The notes beneath the pieces are model-generated. The model saw only the letters and a list, made by a program, of their open reading frames with translations. It was not told where the DNA came from and made no database searches. DNA of 64,000 nucleotides from NCBI GenBank assembly GCA_027924585.1, contig BSBM01000124.1, positions 13,903,055-13,967,054 on the forward strand. The letters run 5' to 3'. The position numbers were made by a program, and so were the translations under genes. The DNA is from Larix kaempferi (lineage: Eukaryota; Streptophyta; Pinopsida; Pinales; Pinaceae). Of the stretch, positions 11,681 through 21,876 are shown in pieces; positions within the stretch are counted from its first letter, which is position 1; the number at the start of each line of letters is the position of its first letter.

Positions 11681-11956
11681 GCAAGTTACCAATGTACTAA
11701 CCAAACTTCTACCGATCCGATGTACTAACCAAACCTCTACCTCAAATAAAGTTTTCCGAGACAAACTTAATATAGTTCATAAGGACCCTCCTCGAAAAGG
11801 GGAGTGATGTGATAACTTATGATGAGATTGCCTGCATCGACAATGAGGTCGATGATGAGGATACCTATATTAGTGATGCCGACAGAGAGGTTGGTGGATG
11901 GTCCTTAGACAGGGTCAAAGGTGACAAGGGGATTGCATCATCCTTGAACATATGTT

Positions 11957-12424
11957 CTAAAGAGAGCCGTAGACGTATGTCTTCGAGAATGAAGTCCTTT
12001 GTGGACATGATAGGATTGCATCATCCTCAAGAGAGCCATAGACGTATGTCTTCGAGAATGAAGTTCTTGGTGAACATGTGAGGGGATTGGATAATCCCTG
12101 GACTTCAGTCCTAAAGAAGAGCCGTAGATGTATGTCTTCGAGAATGAAGTTCTTGGTGAACATGTGAGGGGATTGGATCATCCCTGGACTTCAGTCCTAA
12201 AGAAGAGTCGTAGACGTATGTCTTCGAGAATGAAGTTTTTGGTGAACATGTGAGGGGATTGGATCATCCCTAAACTTCAGTCCTAAAGAAGAGCCGTAGA
12301 CCTATGTCTTCGAGAATGAAGTTTTTGGTGAACATGTGAGGGGATTGGATCATCCCTCGACTTCAGTCCTAAAGAAGAGCCGTAGACGTATGTCTTCGAG
12401 AATGAATTCCTTGGTGGATGGTTG
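11957..12424 (+). repeat. Tandem array A, about 87-bp unit
   Basis: Units contain GAGCCGTAGACGTATGTC, TTCGAGAATGAAG, a 'TTGGTGAACATGTGAGGGG' stretch and GGATCATCCCTGGACTTCAG. Starts of CGTATGTCTTCGAG lie near 11973, 12042, 12129, 12212, 12300 and 12387: a first spacing of about 67, then about 87. It lies between the RNase H relic and array B. Confidence 0.85.
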
Positions 12425-13222
12425 AGGATTAAGTCATCCTTGGATGTGGTCCTAAATGTACAGTGGAGGATTAAGTCATCCTTGGATGTGGTCCTAAATG
12501 TACGGTGGAGGATTAAGTCATCCTTGGACGTGGTCCTAAATGTACGGTGGAGGATTAAGTCATCCTTAGACATGGTCCTAAATGTACGGTTGAGGATTAA
12601 GTCATACTTGGATGTGGTCCTAAATGTACGGTGGAGGATTAAGTCATCCTTGGACGTGGTCCTAAATGTATGGTGGAGGATTAAGTCATCCTTGGACGTG
12701 GTCCTAAATGTACGGTTGAGGATTAAGTCATCCTTGGACATGGTCCTAAATGTACGGTGGAGGATTAAGCCATCCTTGGATGTGGTCCTAAATGTACGGT
12801 GGAGGATTAAGTCATCCTTGGACGTGGTCCTAAATGTACGGTGGAGGATTAAGTCATCCTTGGACGTGGTCCTAAATGTACGGTGGAGGATAAAGTCATC
12901 CTTGGACGTGGTCCTAAATGTACGGTGGAGGATTAAGTCATCCTTGGACATGGTCCTAAATGTACGGTTGAGGATTAAGTCATCCTTAGACATGGTCCTA
13001 AATGTACGGTGGAGGATTACGTCATCCTTGGACGTGGTCCTAAATGTACAGTGGAGGATTAAGTCATCCTTGGACATGGTCCTAAATGTACGGTGGAGGA
13101 TTAAGTCATCCTTGGACATGGTCCTAAATGTACGGTGGAGGATTAAGTCATCCTTGGACGTGGTCCTAAATGTACGGTGGAGGATTAAGTCATCCTTGGA
13201 CGCGGTCCTAAATGTACGGTAG
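12424..13222 (+). repeat. Tandem array B, 42-bp unit, 19 copies
   Basis: Nineteen head-to-tail units of 42 bases, core GAGGATTAAGTCATCCTTGG followed by ACGTGGTCCTAAATGTACGGTG with a few substitutions. Because 42 is a multiple of three and the unit happens to lack stops, both strands stay open (266 codons plus strand, 278 minus strand), giving 14-residue repeats RIKSSLDVVLNVRW and TFRTTSKDDLILHR. I treat these frames as by-products, not proteins. Confidence 0.95.
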
Positions 13223-13450
13223 AGATTGGATCATCCTTGGACTTTGGTCTTGTGAACTGAGCCGTAGACATGAGGTCTTCGAGAATTGATAGGACTGGAT
13301 CGTCCCTGGACTTCGGTTCAAAAGGTACATGTTAAGACTGGATCATCCCTAGACTTCGGTTCAAAAGGTACATGATAGGACTGGATCGTCCCTGGACTTC
13401 GGTTCAAAAGGTACATGACTGGATTGTATCATCCATGGACCTATGTCCTA
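13223..13450 (+). repeat. Tandem array C, about 48-bp unit
   Basis: Three to four units built around GACTGGATCGTCCCTGGACT and TCGGTTCAAAAGGTACATG. The core GGATC(A/G)TCC(C/T)TGGAC is shared with arrays A and B, so the three look like divergent offspring of one unit. Confidence 0.8.
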
Positions 13451-13504
13451 AAGAGAGCGGGATTGATCATCCTGTAATATGATCATGTGTGTTGCAGGAT
13501 ATGC

Positions 13505-13660
13505 TGCTATGTATTAGTGAGAATACATGCTTTTGATGATAGATGTATTAGTGAGAATGCATGCTTTTGATGATGGATGTATTAGTGAGAATACATGTTT
13601 TTGATGATATATGTATTAGCAAGAATACATGTTTTGATGATAGATGTATTAGTGTGGATA
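13505..13660 (+). repeat. Tandem array D, about 37-bp unit
   Basis: Four to five units of GTATTAGTGAGAATACATG followed by CTTTTGATGATAGAT. It is unrelated by eye to arrays A-C. Confidence 0.8.
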
Positions 13661-13667
13661 CTAATAC

Positions 13668-13925
13668 ATATGATCCAGATGCTGTAGATCCTGATGATCC
13701 AGATGTTGTAGACCGAGATGATCCAGATGCTGTAGATCGAGATGATCCAGATGTTGTAGATCGAGATGATCCAGATGCTGTAGATCGTGATGATCTAGAT
13801 GCTATAGATCGAGATGATCCAGATGTTGTAGATCGAGATGATCCAGATGCTGTAGATCGAGATGATCCAGATGTTGTAGATCGAGATGATCCAGATGCTG
13901 TAGATCGAGATGATTCTAATGCTGA
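13668..13925 (+). repeat. Tandem array E, 24/48-bp unit
   Basis: About ten units of GATGATCCAGATGTTGTAGA plus TCGA, alternating GCT and GTT at one codon, which makes a 48-base higher-order unit. The plus frame 13561-13983 reads as an acidic DPDAVDRD repeat. It starts and ends within noncoding repeat DNA, and I do not treat it as a gene. Confidence 0.85.
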
Positions 13926-14170
13926 TAATCATATGATGACGATGCTGATGATCGCGAGGATCCAGATGTTGATGGTGTTGTAGCTGTTCGAGTGCTGCAG
14001 AAGATAAAGACTCAGTATTGAAGATGTTGATGCTCCAGTATTGAAGATATTCCAGTAACTGCTTGAGTTACTAATGATGTTGAGAAAGCTTCCAATGATT
14101 TATAGATGTATCATGTATGATGTTGATGACTCCTTGCTCGTGTAGATGCTGTTATAATATCCTTCTTGTT

Positions 14171-14179
14171 AAGGGGGAG
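14171..14179 (+). other. Polypurine tract
   Basis: AAGGGGGAG lies directly against the start of the 3' LTR, the usual plus-strand priming site. Confidence 0.9.
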
Positions 14180-14745
14180 TGTTGAGATATTGTAACTTCA
14201 AAGAATATTATATTTGTACTTTATTATTCCGGAGATGTTTATTCCTCCGTCGGAATGTGGTAACTCAGGTTTTTAGACTTCCCTAGTGGGGTCGGCCCTG
14301 TATGTGTTATGTGGGTCAAAGGGTTATTAGACCACCCTAGAGGGGTCGGCCTAGTCAGTTGTAGTGGGGTATTTAACCCATTGGTTAAATACGAGCCTAC
14401 GTGTACTTGTGTAAAAGATATGCTAGAGTAGTGTATAAATAGAGGAGGTGTGTTCCTCATTTGACACACACACACTCACTTGAGAGAGAGGCACACTTGT
14501 GGAGGAGAGGTCTGCTATGGAGAAGAAGCAGCTTATGCTTAGGGTTTGCATCTTTGTATATTGCTGGTCATCTATATTGAGGAAGCTTTACTGGGTTTTC
14601 TACCCCATGAGGGTTTCCCAGGATAAATCTGTGTCTCTTGTGTTTATGCTATGCTTGTTGTTTCTTCAGTGATCCTGTATATGCTATTATTGTGAAATGG
14701 AATGTAATGCTGCTATTTTTTGTCTTAGCATATTATATCTTAACA
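14180..14745 (+). repeat. 3' LTR of the Copia-type element
   Basis: 566 bases, TGTTGAGATATTG to TCTTAACA, followed by the target duplicate AGTCC at 14746-14750. It lacks the roughly 41-base internal duplication of the 5' LTR and otherwise differs by scattered substitutions, so the insertion is old but not ancient. Confidence 0.95.
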
Positions 14746-14750
14746 AGTCC

Positions 14751-16690
14751 TCCATTTGAATCCAACTTTGCAGTCATTAAGCTATCCATCATGTTGGTCA
14801 TCCTTGAAATAGTCTCTCAACTGCACTTGTCCATACACCTTGTGTCAGTCCATACTCATTTGATCTACCATCAAAAATTGTCTTCCTATATCAATTTTGT
14901 GTCGATGATGGGGAATACATCATGGGCCTCCTTCAATGGATCTATCCCTGTCAACACCAGCACATCATCCAAGGATTAGATTTTGAAACCACCTAGTACA
15001 TTGAAGCCTACATGCCTCAATGGCAAGTCTTCTCACTTTCAACAATAGGTTCACATCATTGACCTCTTATCGGATGATTCCGTAGATGTCCGACTCCAAC
15101 TCATTCATTCTCATTCGGTGGAATGTATACTAAGATACCTTGGGGATCATTGTTATCATTAGTGATTCCCCTTGTTCTTGTTAACGGTTCACATCATTGA
15201 CTGGTAATCAAGTGGTTTATACCATGTTCAACCTCAACACATTGTAATCACATGGTTAGATTCGCATCGTTTCAGGAACAGGTAGAAGATCCTGGGTTGT
15301 TCTGATGTCTTATTATTGCACCTAGGTTGCGATGGAATTTTTTTAGTATTGGAGACCTCATTGATGTATTGTCATACAGATCCACTTGTATTGGTTGTGG
15401 CTGTGTCATTATCTCATCATGGATCTACGCTTGTATTTTAGTAGCCATGGTTGTGTTTAGTCATTTAGGTATGGATCGACGTTGTATTCCGGTGGCCATA
15501 TGCTCAGTCAGTATCAACATGGATGTGTAATGTATTGGTTGGCATCCATGTTTTGAATCGTTAATATGTCTAGTTTAGAGATATCAAAACTTGTATTGCA
15601 AAGTCCTTGATCATTGTTTTTATTTCTCTGACCGGTGGTTCCTCTTTTCGATATTCACATCAAAGTACATCAACTATCATTTTTATCTAGCTTCATACTT
15701 TGGGAGGAAATATGTTATATGGAATTTTTGTCAGAAGCATCAAACCTTATTCCCTCATGTTGCCACAATCTCTGAAGTCACTTTCATGGTAGATGTTCCT
15801 TGATTTCCTTGCTCTCTAACTTAGCTTATTTTGCAACTTCGACATTCCTTGATGCACTAGCAACCAATGCCAAAACACCCTCGACGCAGTGTGTCTCGCT
15901 GACAACTCAGATCGATGGTGTATCTTTCCTTCAGAGAAACTTTCATCGACCCATATTGGCGCATGTTTCTCCATTACAAAGCATGACGATCTCCCAACAA
16001 GCAAAAAATTAGGTTTTCAAGAAGTTTCTAGAGCAAAATCTCATTGGATAATCTTTCCTTCCTATTTCTATGGATCTAGCTTGAGCTCCAAAACTGTTGG
16101 GCTCATATCATCCAATTTCCATAATATTCTCACCCCTCTCTTATCCTTAATGTCCTATAAAAGAGACCTTTGGGCATGTATGTAGGAGGAGGAATTGGTA
16201 GTAAGGAATTACTAGAGAAATTATCCCAGAAGCATTTAGCTCTTGATGTGCTTCTTTTCAAGATAAGGGTGACATGTTGGAATAGGAGGAATCTACCAGA
16301 AGGAGACTATGACAGCAAGGCTTACGGTTGTATTTGCTTCTGTCATTTTTTAATACAATCATCCATTTCCTTCCCATACTTGATTGTTATTCTCATGTAT
16401 AGCAAATCTCCTTGGTCATTTGCTTAGATCACTTATATTATTTCTAGTTCAATCTACTTGTCATTTTTTTTTGTTGGATCTGTAACAAGTTCTTTCATAT
16501 GTGAAGTTGGATTGGAGCAGCTTAGAGATAGCAAGGACATAATTCACATTAGAGGTAAAAATTTTCTATATCATCTCTTGTGAATATTCAACTGATATAG
16601 GTGAAGGTGTGCATGTATTGTCCCATTTTTTTCTAGAATAGACTCATTCAAACTAGGTAGGTTCACTCGTATCTGCACGTGAGAACTAAT
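14751..16690. other. Gene-poor stretch, possibly an old minus-strand coding relic
   Basis: Originally contiguous with the sequence ending at 7091. On the minus strand short stretches look once-coding: HVGFNVLGGFKI, SLDDVLVLTGIDPLKEAHD and FPIIDTKLI near 14990-14880, and FSEGKIHHRSELSARHTASR near 15930-15870. Stops and shifts are frequent and I could not name the family. No plus-strand gene is convincing. Confidence 0.45.
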
Positions 16691-16696
16691 CCGTCA

Positions 16697-16743
<47 letters not shown>

Positions 16744-17095
16744 TAAGGAGGGAGGGTGAGAAAAAGAGTGAGAGATTTAGCGAAAGAAGGGGAGGGGGGA
16801 ACAAGGGAGGGGTTGTAGGAGAGAGTGAATGAGTGAAGGAGGGAGAGAGAGTGAATGTCGAAAGGATGGGAAAAGTGTGTGTGTGTGTAGAGAGAGAGAG
16901 AGGGGGTGCGTGGTGAGTGAGTGAGAGAGATGGGAAGAGAGAGAGATAAGGAGGGAAGGAGAGATATGGATAAGGAGAGGAGGGTGAGAAAAAGAGAAAA
17001 ATAGGTAGCGAAAGAAGGGGAGGGGGGGTAAGGGAAGGGTTATGGGAGAGAGTGAGTGAGTGAAGGAGGGAGAGAGAGGGAGTATGGAAGTGATG

Positions 17096-17132
<37 letters not shown>

Positions 17133-17315
17133 GGATAAGGAGGGAGGATGAGAAAAAGAATGAGAGAGGTAGTGAAATAAGGGGAGGGGGGAGAAAGGGA
17201 CAGGTTGTGGGAAAGAGTGAGTGGGTGAAAGGGGGGGAAGAGGGAGTGTGGAGGGGATGGTTAGAGATAGAGATATAGAGAGAAAGAGTGATAGGGATAG
17301 AAGGAGATGTAACAC
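16690..17315. repeat. GA-rich block with three diverged copies of one unit
   Basis: Pure (GA)n runs at about 16700-16739 and 17099-17130. The phrase ATGGATAAGGAG...GTGAGAAAAAGAG...GAAGGGGAGGGGGG occurs three times, near 16739, 16975 and 17131, so this is a short tandem array inside a GA microsatellite. Frames on both strands encode only Ser/Leu/Pro or Arg/Glu repetition. Confidence 0.9.
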
Positions 17316-17319
17316 ATAT

Positions 17320-20300
17320 GCGTTATATAGGCAGCTGAGACGAGTGTGGCTAGTTTGGAATTAGGTTTGGACCAACCAACCTATTGGATTTGATAAAAAA
17401 TAGGGCTATTACTTTCCTCCCTAAATATATCCAAGTGGTTGATTTCAATGATGATTTTGGCTATGCAAAAATAATAAATTTTTATAAAATTTCATAGATT
17501 TGTAGAATATATTCTAAATATATAAATTTTTCATATAAATGTTTTTTTTTTCCATTTTTTATTAAATTTTGAAGTTACAATGGTGTGCTTCCAAAATACA
17601 ACACTCTATTATTTTTGCTATAACTTTTGACTTCCTTCACCATTTCTCAAACAAATTATATGGTGCACTAGAAGAAAGAAAGCTCTATACACTCATATAA
17701 AAAATTCAAAATTTCATTAAGTTATGCCCCTAAAGTGCTGCACACGCACACAACATCCTTTTTGGGTTTTCTAACTTCAATAAATCAATAATTTCAAGAA
17801 AATGGTGTTGCACTAATAAAAGATGTCTTATATCTATTTTCAAAATTTTATTTAGAAATACTATCAATTAGTTCATATAGTGCCGCAGACACATAGACAT
17901 ATATGCTTTATTGTGTTGAAATTTTAAAAAAGAAATTTTGGAAACGACTATGTACACAAAATTTCTAAAGTAAAATTTATATATTATGAAAGCTTATTCG
18001 ATTCCCTATATTTTTCCATTTTACATTGTCTTAAAATTTGTTATGCAAGTACCTCTAATTCCCTTTTGAAGTCAAAGGTTCCCTTTTTCAGATTTATGTG
18101 TCAACTAAAGTGTCTTTAAAAGAGCTCATGATTGTGCATAAGCCCAACTTTTAGTGAGCATATAAAATAACCATTAATGCATATAGAAGAAATCTAAGTC
18201 ATGATACCATTATTTCTTTCATATTAATAAGATAATTAAATAATTTCCCATCCTATTTCTAAGATACAATGTCTAAACAATTTCGACCAAAAACCATTCA
18301 TTATGACTTAAATCACTCATACTTCAACCAATTTCTATGATTCCAACATATCTTCTATAATTCACACCATATCAACTTCTATAATCTTCAACCAACCAAT
18401 CACTATGAGTACAATATGTATTCTAACTTTCATTAACCATTATTACATGCAGTCACAACCACTTTTTAATGTGCACCTATCAAAATGCAAATTAGGATGT
18501 TCCATTAGTGCACAGAAACAAAGTCTAAAAGAGTATTGTAAAAGAGTGTGTTTAATGTATAAAATTTATAAAAAGAAATATAATTTATCTTATCATCTTA
18601 AATATATTTATTTAAACAAAAATTATAAACATTTAACACATTAAATGTTGATTAGTTTTAGAATAAGTAAAACTTGAGATATTTTTATTGAAGCATTCTT
18701 TTTATTAATATTAATATTTAAAAAATAATAAGTTAATTAATTTATTAACATTTTGTACCTGAGAATATGTTGCTACCAAAACCGATGATGACACCTCGTT
18801 CATCAAGCTACATACTGGAAGATGTGTGGTGATGGCGCTTGAGAGCAGAACGAGATTCTTTTCTCACCCACTGAATTGCGTCTAATCAATTTCTAAAAAA
18901 AGAAGAGAAAAGTAGACGTGCAACAAATAATAATTCTTATTAATAACAAAAAAAATCTTCTCAATTGTTGCAAATAATAATTATAATTAATATAAAAAAC
19001 TCTTGCTGCATTGAATAATGATCAATTAGTTAATATATATAGCTGTCTAGAGTGATATTTTGGAAAGCAAGTTATTCAAAGCATGCATCCAAATTTCACC
19101 ATAAAGCAAGGATAAAGCAGCTAAGTTAAACTTAATTGCATCCATGAATTAATACATATAGCTATCTAAAGTGATATTTTGGAAAGCAAGTTATGCAAGG
19201 CATGCACCCAAATCTCACCATAAAGCAAGGATAAAGCAACTAAGTTAACCTTAACTACAACTAAGTTAAACTTAACTGCATCCAAGCACAAAAGAACTAA
19301 AACTACCTAAAAAAGTAACTATATAAACTAGAACTTACAAAAATTAACAATTTTTTTGACGTTTTGAACTTTTAACTTCTCGTCACAGAACGTTTTGTTG
19401 AAAAAATTGCCCTTCAACAATGAAGTTTTATGAAAAAAAATCCTTCAATAATAAAGAGTTTAATGTCAACAATGCCACAAACAACTGAAAAGTGACACAT
19501 ACTAGCATTAACACATGGAATGCAACATACCAAATTTTGCAGGGATTGAGTTTGAAAGGCTAGATAATTACAATATAGCCCTTTGTGGAATCTATTGATT
19601 AAGACAAACATATTGCACTTTTAGAATGATGTGGTTTTCTACTTCTTTTGGCAAAAGAAGTTTAATAAAGATGTTTTTCCCATATATTGTTTGGATTCAT
19701 CAACTATTATTACAAGTGAAAGCCCACAAATTCTTCATGCAAATAGATTTGTGTACATTTGTTATCCATAAACTTTGATTAGAATTTGATAAAATAAATT
19801 TATGGAATGGTGCAAACCTATTAATTTGAATACATAAAAATTCATTATAACATGTGCTTTTGGGCACAAGATTTTTGGTATTATTTTGAATGAAATGTGG
19901 TTTTATTGTGTCAAGGTAAGATTTAACTTAAATAAACCATTTTCAAATAATTAAATAAATTATTTTCATGTGAATGCAAATGACAAATCAACTATGTAAA
20001 TTTTTTTAATATAAAAAATAAAAAAAACAATTCCATTTAAGAAAAAAAAATAGTTTTTTCTCGAAATTTATTTTGAGATTACTATTAAATTTATCTTTGA
20101 AAATGACAAATACATCTTACCAAAATTTGTACATCAAAAGATGAGACTGACCCTTGAAACCAAAAGAGAGCATCTTGAAGCAAATCCGTGGTGACCACTA
20201 CGTATCAAAAAGATTAAAGAAGATCAAGATTTATAATATTAATAATTACACATTCAAATATTTACCACATGATTACATATTTACAATTATAACTATCAAC

Positions 20301-21205
20301 ATTAGAACTACAACCAGTCCATAGAACATTATAAAAAACATAGAAACATACACATAAAAATTGGAAACCAATAAAAATGAGTAACGATTTCTTAAAAAAT
20401 TAAACGACAAAAATACGTGCTCATAAATTCTAAATTCTTTGCCAGTACGGTGAGATGGTTTGAAAAATATTTAAACCATGTGAAGAATTATACGAGAAAG
20501 ATAATAGGGATTTTTACTTATAGTGATGATAAAAAGATGGAATTATGGTTACTCAACATTGTGTTGAGTATAAGTAATTTGGCAACAATTTTTTTAATCA
20601 AAATAATTTAAGATTTTGTGTTTTCAATGAACAACCCAACGTTATTTATTGTTAATTTTCTTTCAAAAAAGGAAGCTCTAAGAATTTCTTAACATCAAGA
20701 TTAAGAAAAATTTTCACTATTTTTATGAAAATTGTGATGTATAATTTTCATCTTTAATTAATTTCCACTTTTATTATTCTCATATTTAAAATTTTCTCTC
20801 TTTCAACTAAGTTATATATTATTTTTATTATATTTATATATTTATTTTCATTAATTATTTATCTAATATGAATCATTACCATTAACATAATATGGCAAAT
20901 GGATTTGCCAGGTATAAAATTTACATCTTAACAAGTGATAAAAAAAACAATACTTCTAAGATTTATTCAGAGATATTATCATCCATTTTTTTAGATTGAT
21001 AAGTGAGGATATGAATGCAAAGTTGGATGTTAAAATTTCAAAAAAAAAATTAAAGTCATTTTAAATTATTTTCCAAGGACAAGGAGTCCCAACTCTTATT
21101 ATTAGACTACAGAATTGTATTGTTTTTTTTATGATATGTTCGAAGACCCGATACTCAAATTTTTAAACTAAACTAAACTAAAGTATTTAGAAAATATTGA
21201 GAACC
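17320..21205. other. AT-rich gene-poor DNA
   Basis: I see no gene in it. A slightly GC-richer patch at 18755-18890 reads on the minus strand as DERGVIIGFGSNIFS followed by a possible GT donor, and may be a lost exon, but it is too short to support. A tandem duplication lies at 19030-19265. Confidence 0.6.
19030..19265 (+). repeat. Tandem duplication, about 118-bp unit
   Basis: Two copies of a unit containing TAGAGTGATATTTTGGAAAG, GCATGCATCCAAATTTCACC and ATAAAGCAAGGATAAAGCAG, with scattered differences. Confidence 0.85.
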
Positions 21206-21208
21206 CTA

Positions 21209-21855
21209 AATACTATTTTCATTGCTTTAATCCCAATGAAAAATAAGTCATCCTATTTTGAGGACTTTAGGCCCATTTCACTCTATAATCTTATCTATGA
21301 GATCATTTGAAAAGTAATAGCAAGCAAGTTAAAAGGTATTTTATCTAAGTGTGTTTTAGTTGAATAGTTTGGATTTCTCTTTAATACACAAATAAGGGCT
21401 TCATTCAATCAAATCTTTGAGGGATCCAATAGTTAAATCATTAAATTGATTCTCATAAAAAGATAATGATAAGGTTAGTTGATTGTACATTAGGTTGTTA
21501 TTACAAACTAGAATGAACCCACACACAAACAATTTGAGACTAGGGTGTATTATATCAACAACTATTTTAGTCTTGATCAATGGGCATCTCGAGGTCTTAG
21601 AAAAGGTTACAATATATTTCCCCCCTTTACTTTCCTATTGGTGATCAAACATTGTATGTTTTCTCCATGTCTTAGACAAGTTTGTATGTTTTCCATTTCA
21701 CATATACACTTTGTGAATGCTATCTTTCTTTTTGGTCATGACTCCATAAATGAACTACCTCAAATTGATATAGTTCTATAGATCTACTACAATGTCATAG
21801 GGATGGAAGTAAATATGGATAAATATGTTCTAGAGATCTACTAGAATCTATTTTC
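21209..21855 (+). pseudogene. L1-type LINE reverse transcriptase fragment
   Basis: The first frame reads NTIFIALIPMKNKSSYFEDF, then RPISLYNLIYEII, a stop, KVIASKLKGILSKCVLVE, a stop and FGFLFNTQIRASFNQIFEG. This is the N-terminal half of a plant L1 RT (ALIPK...FRPISL.N..YK..SKV.A.RLK). From 21545 another frame gives RGLRKGYNIFPPFTFLLVI and then HFVNAIFLFGHDSINE and NVIGMEVNMDK, matching the RGLRQGDPLSP block and the region around the catalytic FADD box. That box reads FVNA here, so both catalytic Asp are lost. The endonuclease and 3' end are absent. Confidence 0.8.
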
Positions 21856-21876
21856 TTAGTATTGTTCATTGTGGTC

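Larger units (their letters stand above)
7087..14750 (+). mobile_element. Full-length, coding-defective Ty1/Copia-type LTR element
   Basis: Two direct LTRs (7092-7699 and 14180-14745), both TG...CA, are flanked by the same 5 bases AGTCC (7087-7091 and 14746-14750), so the insertion boundaries are exact. A primer site follows the 5' LTR and a polypurine run precedes the 3' LTR. The 6.5-kb interior has almost no coding left: no gag, protease or integrase is recognisable, and only the end of RT plus RNase H survive (about 10850-11680). About 3 kb of untranslated leader precedes that, and 2.3 kb of tandem arrays follow it. This resembles a large non-autonomous derivative mobilised in trans, but ordinary decay of an autonomous element is also possible. 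Confidence 0.95.

Noticed and set aside
12283-13222. Two opposed frames of over 260 codons
   Set aside because: Produced by a stop-free 42-bp tandem unit, with the same composition on both strands; noted as a repeat.
13561-13983. Acidic DPDAVDRD-repeat frame
   Set aside because: Coincides with a 24-bp array next to other noncoding arrays and has no start context or domain.
17040-17315. Opposed Ser/Leu-rich and Arg/Glu-rich frames
   Set aside because: Shadow of a GA microsatellite.
18755-18890. Possible exon on the minus strand (DERGVIIGFGSNIFS)
   Set aside because: Only about 15 residues are open before a stop; too short and isolated to support.
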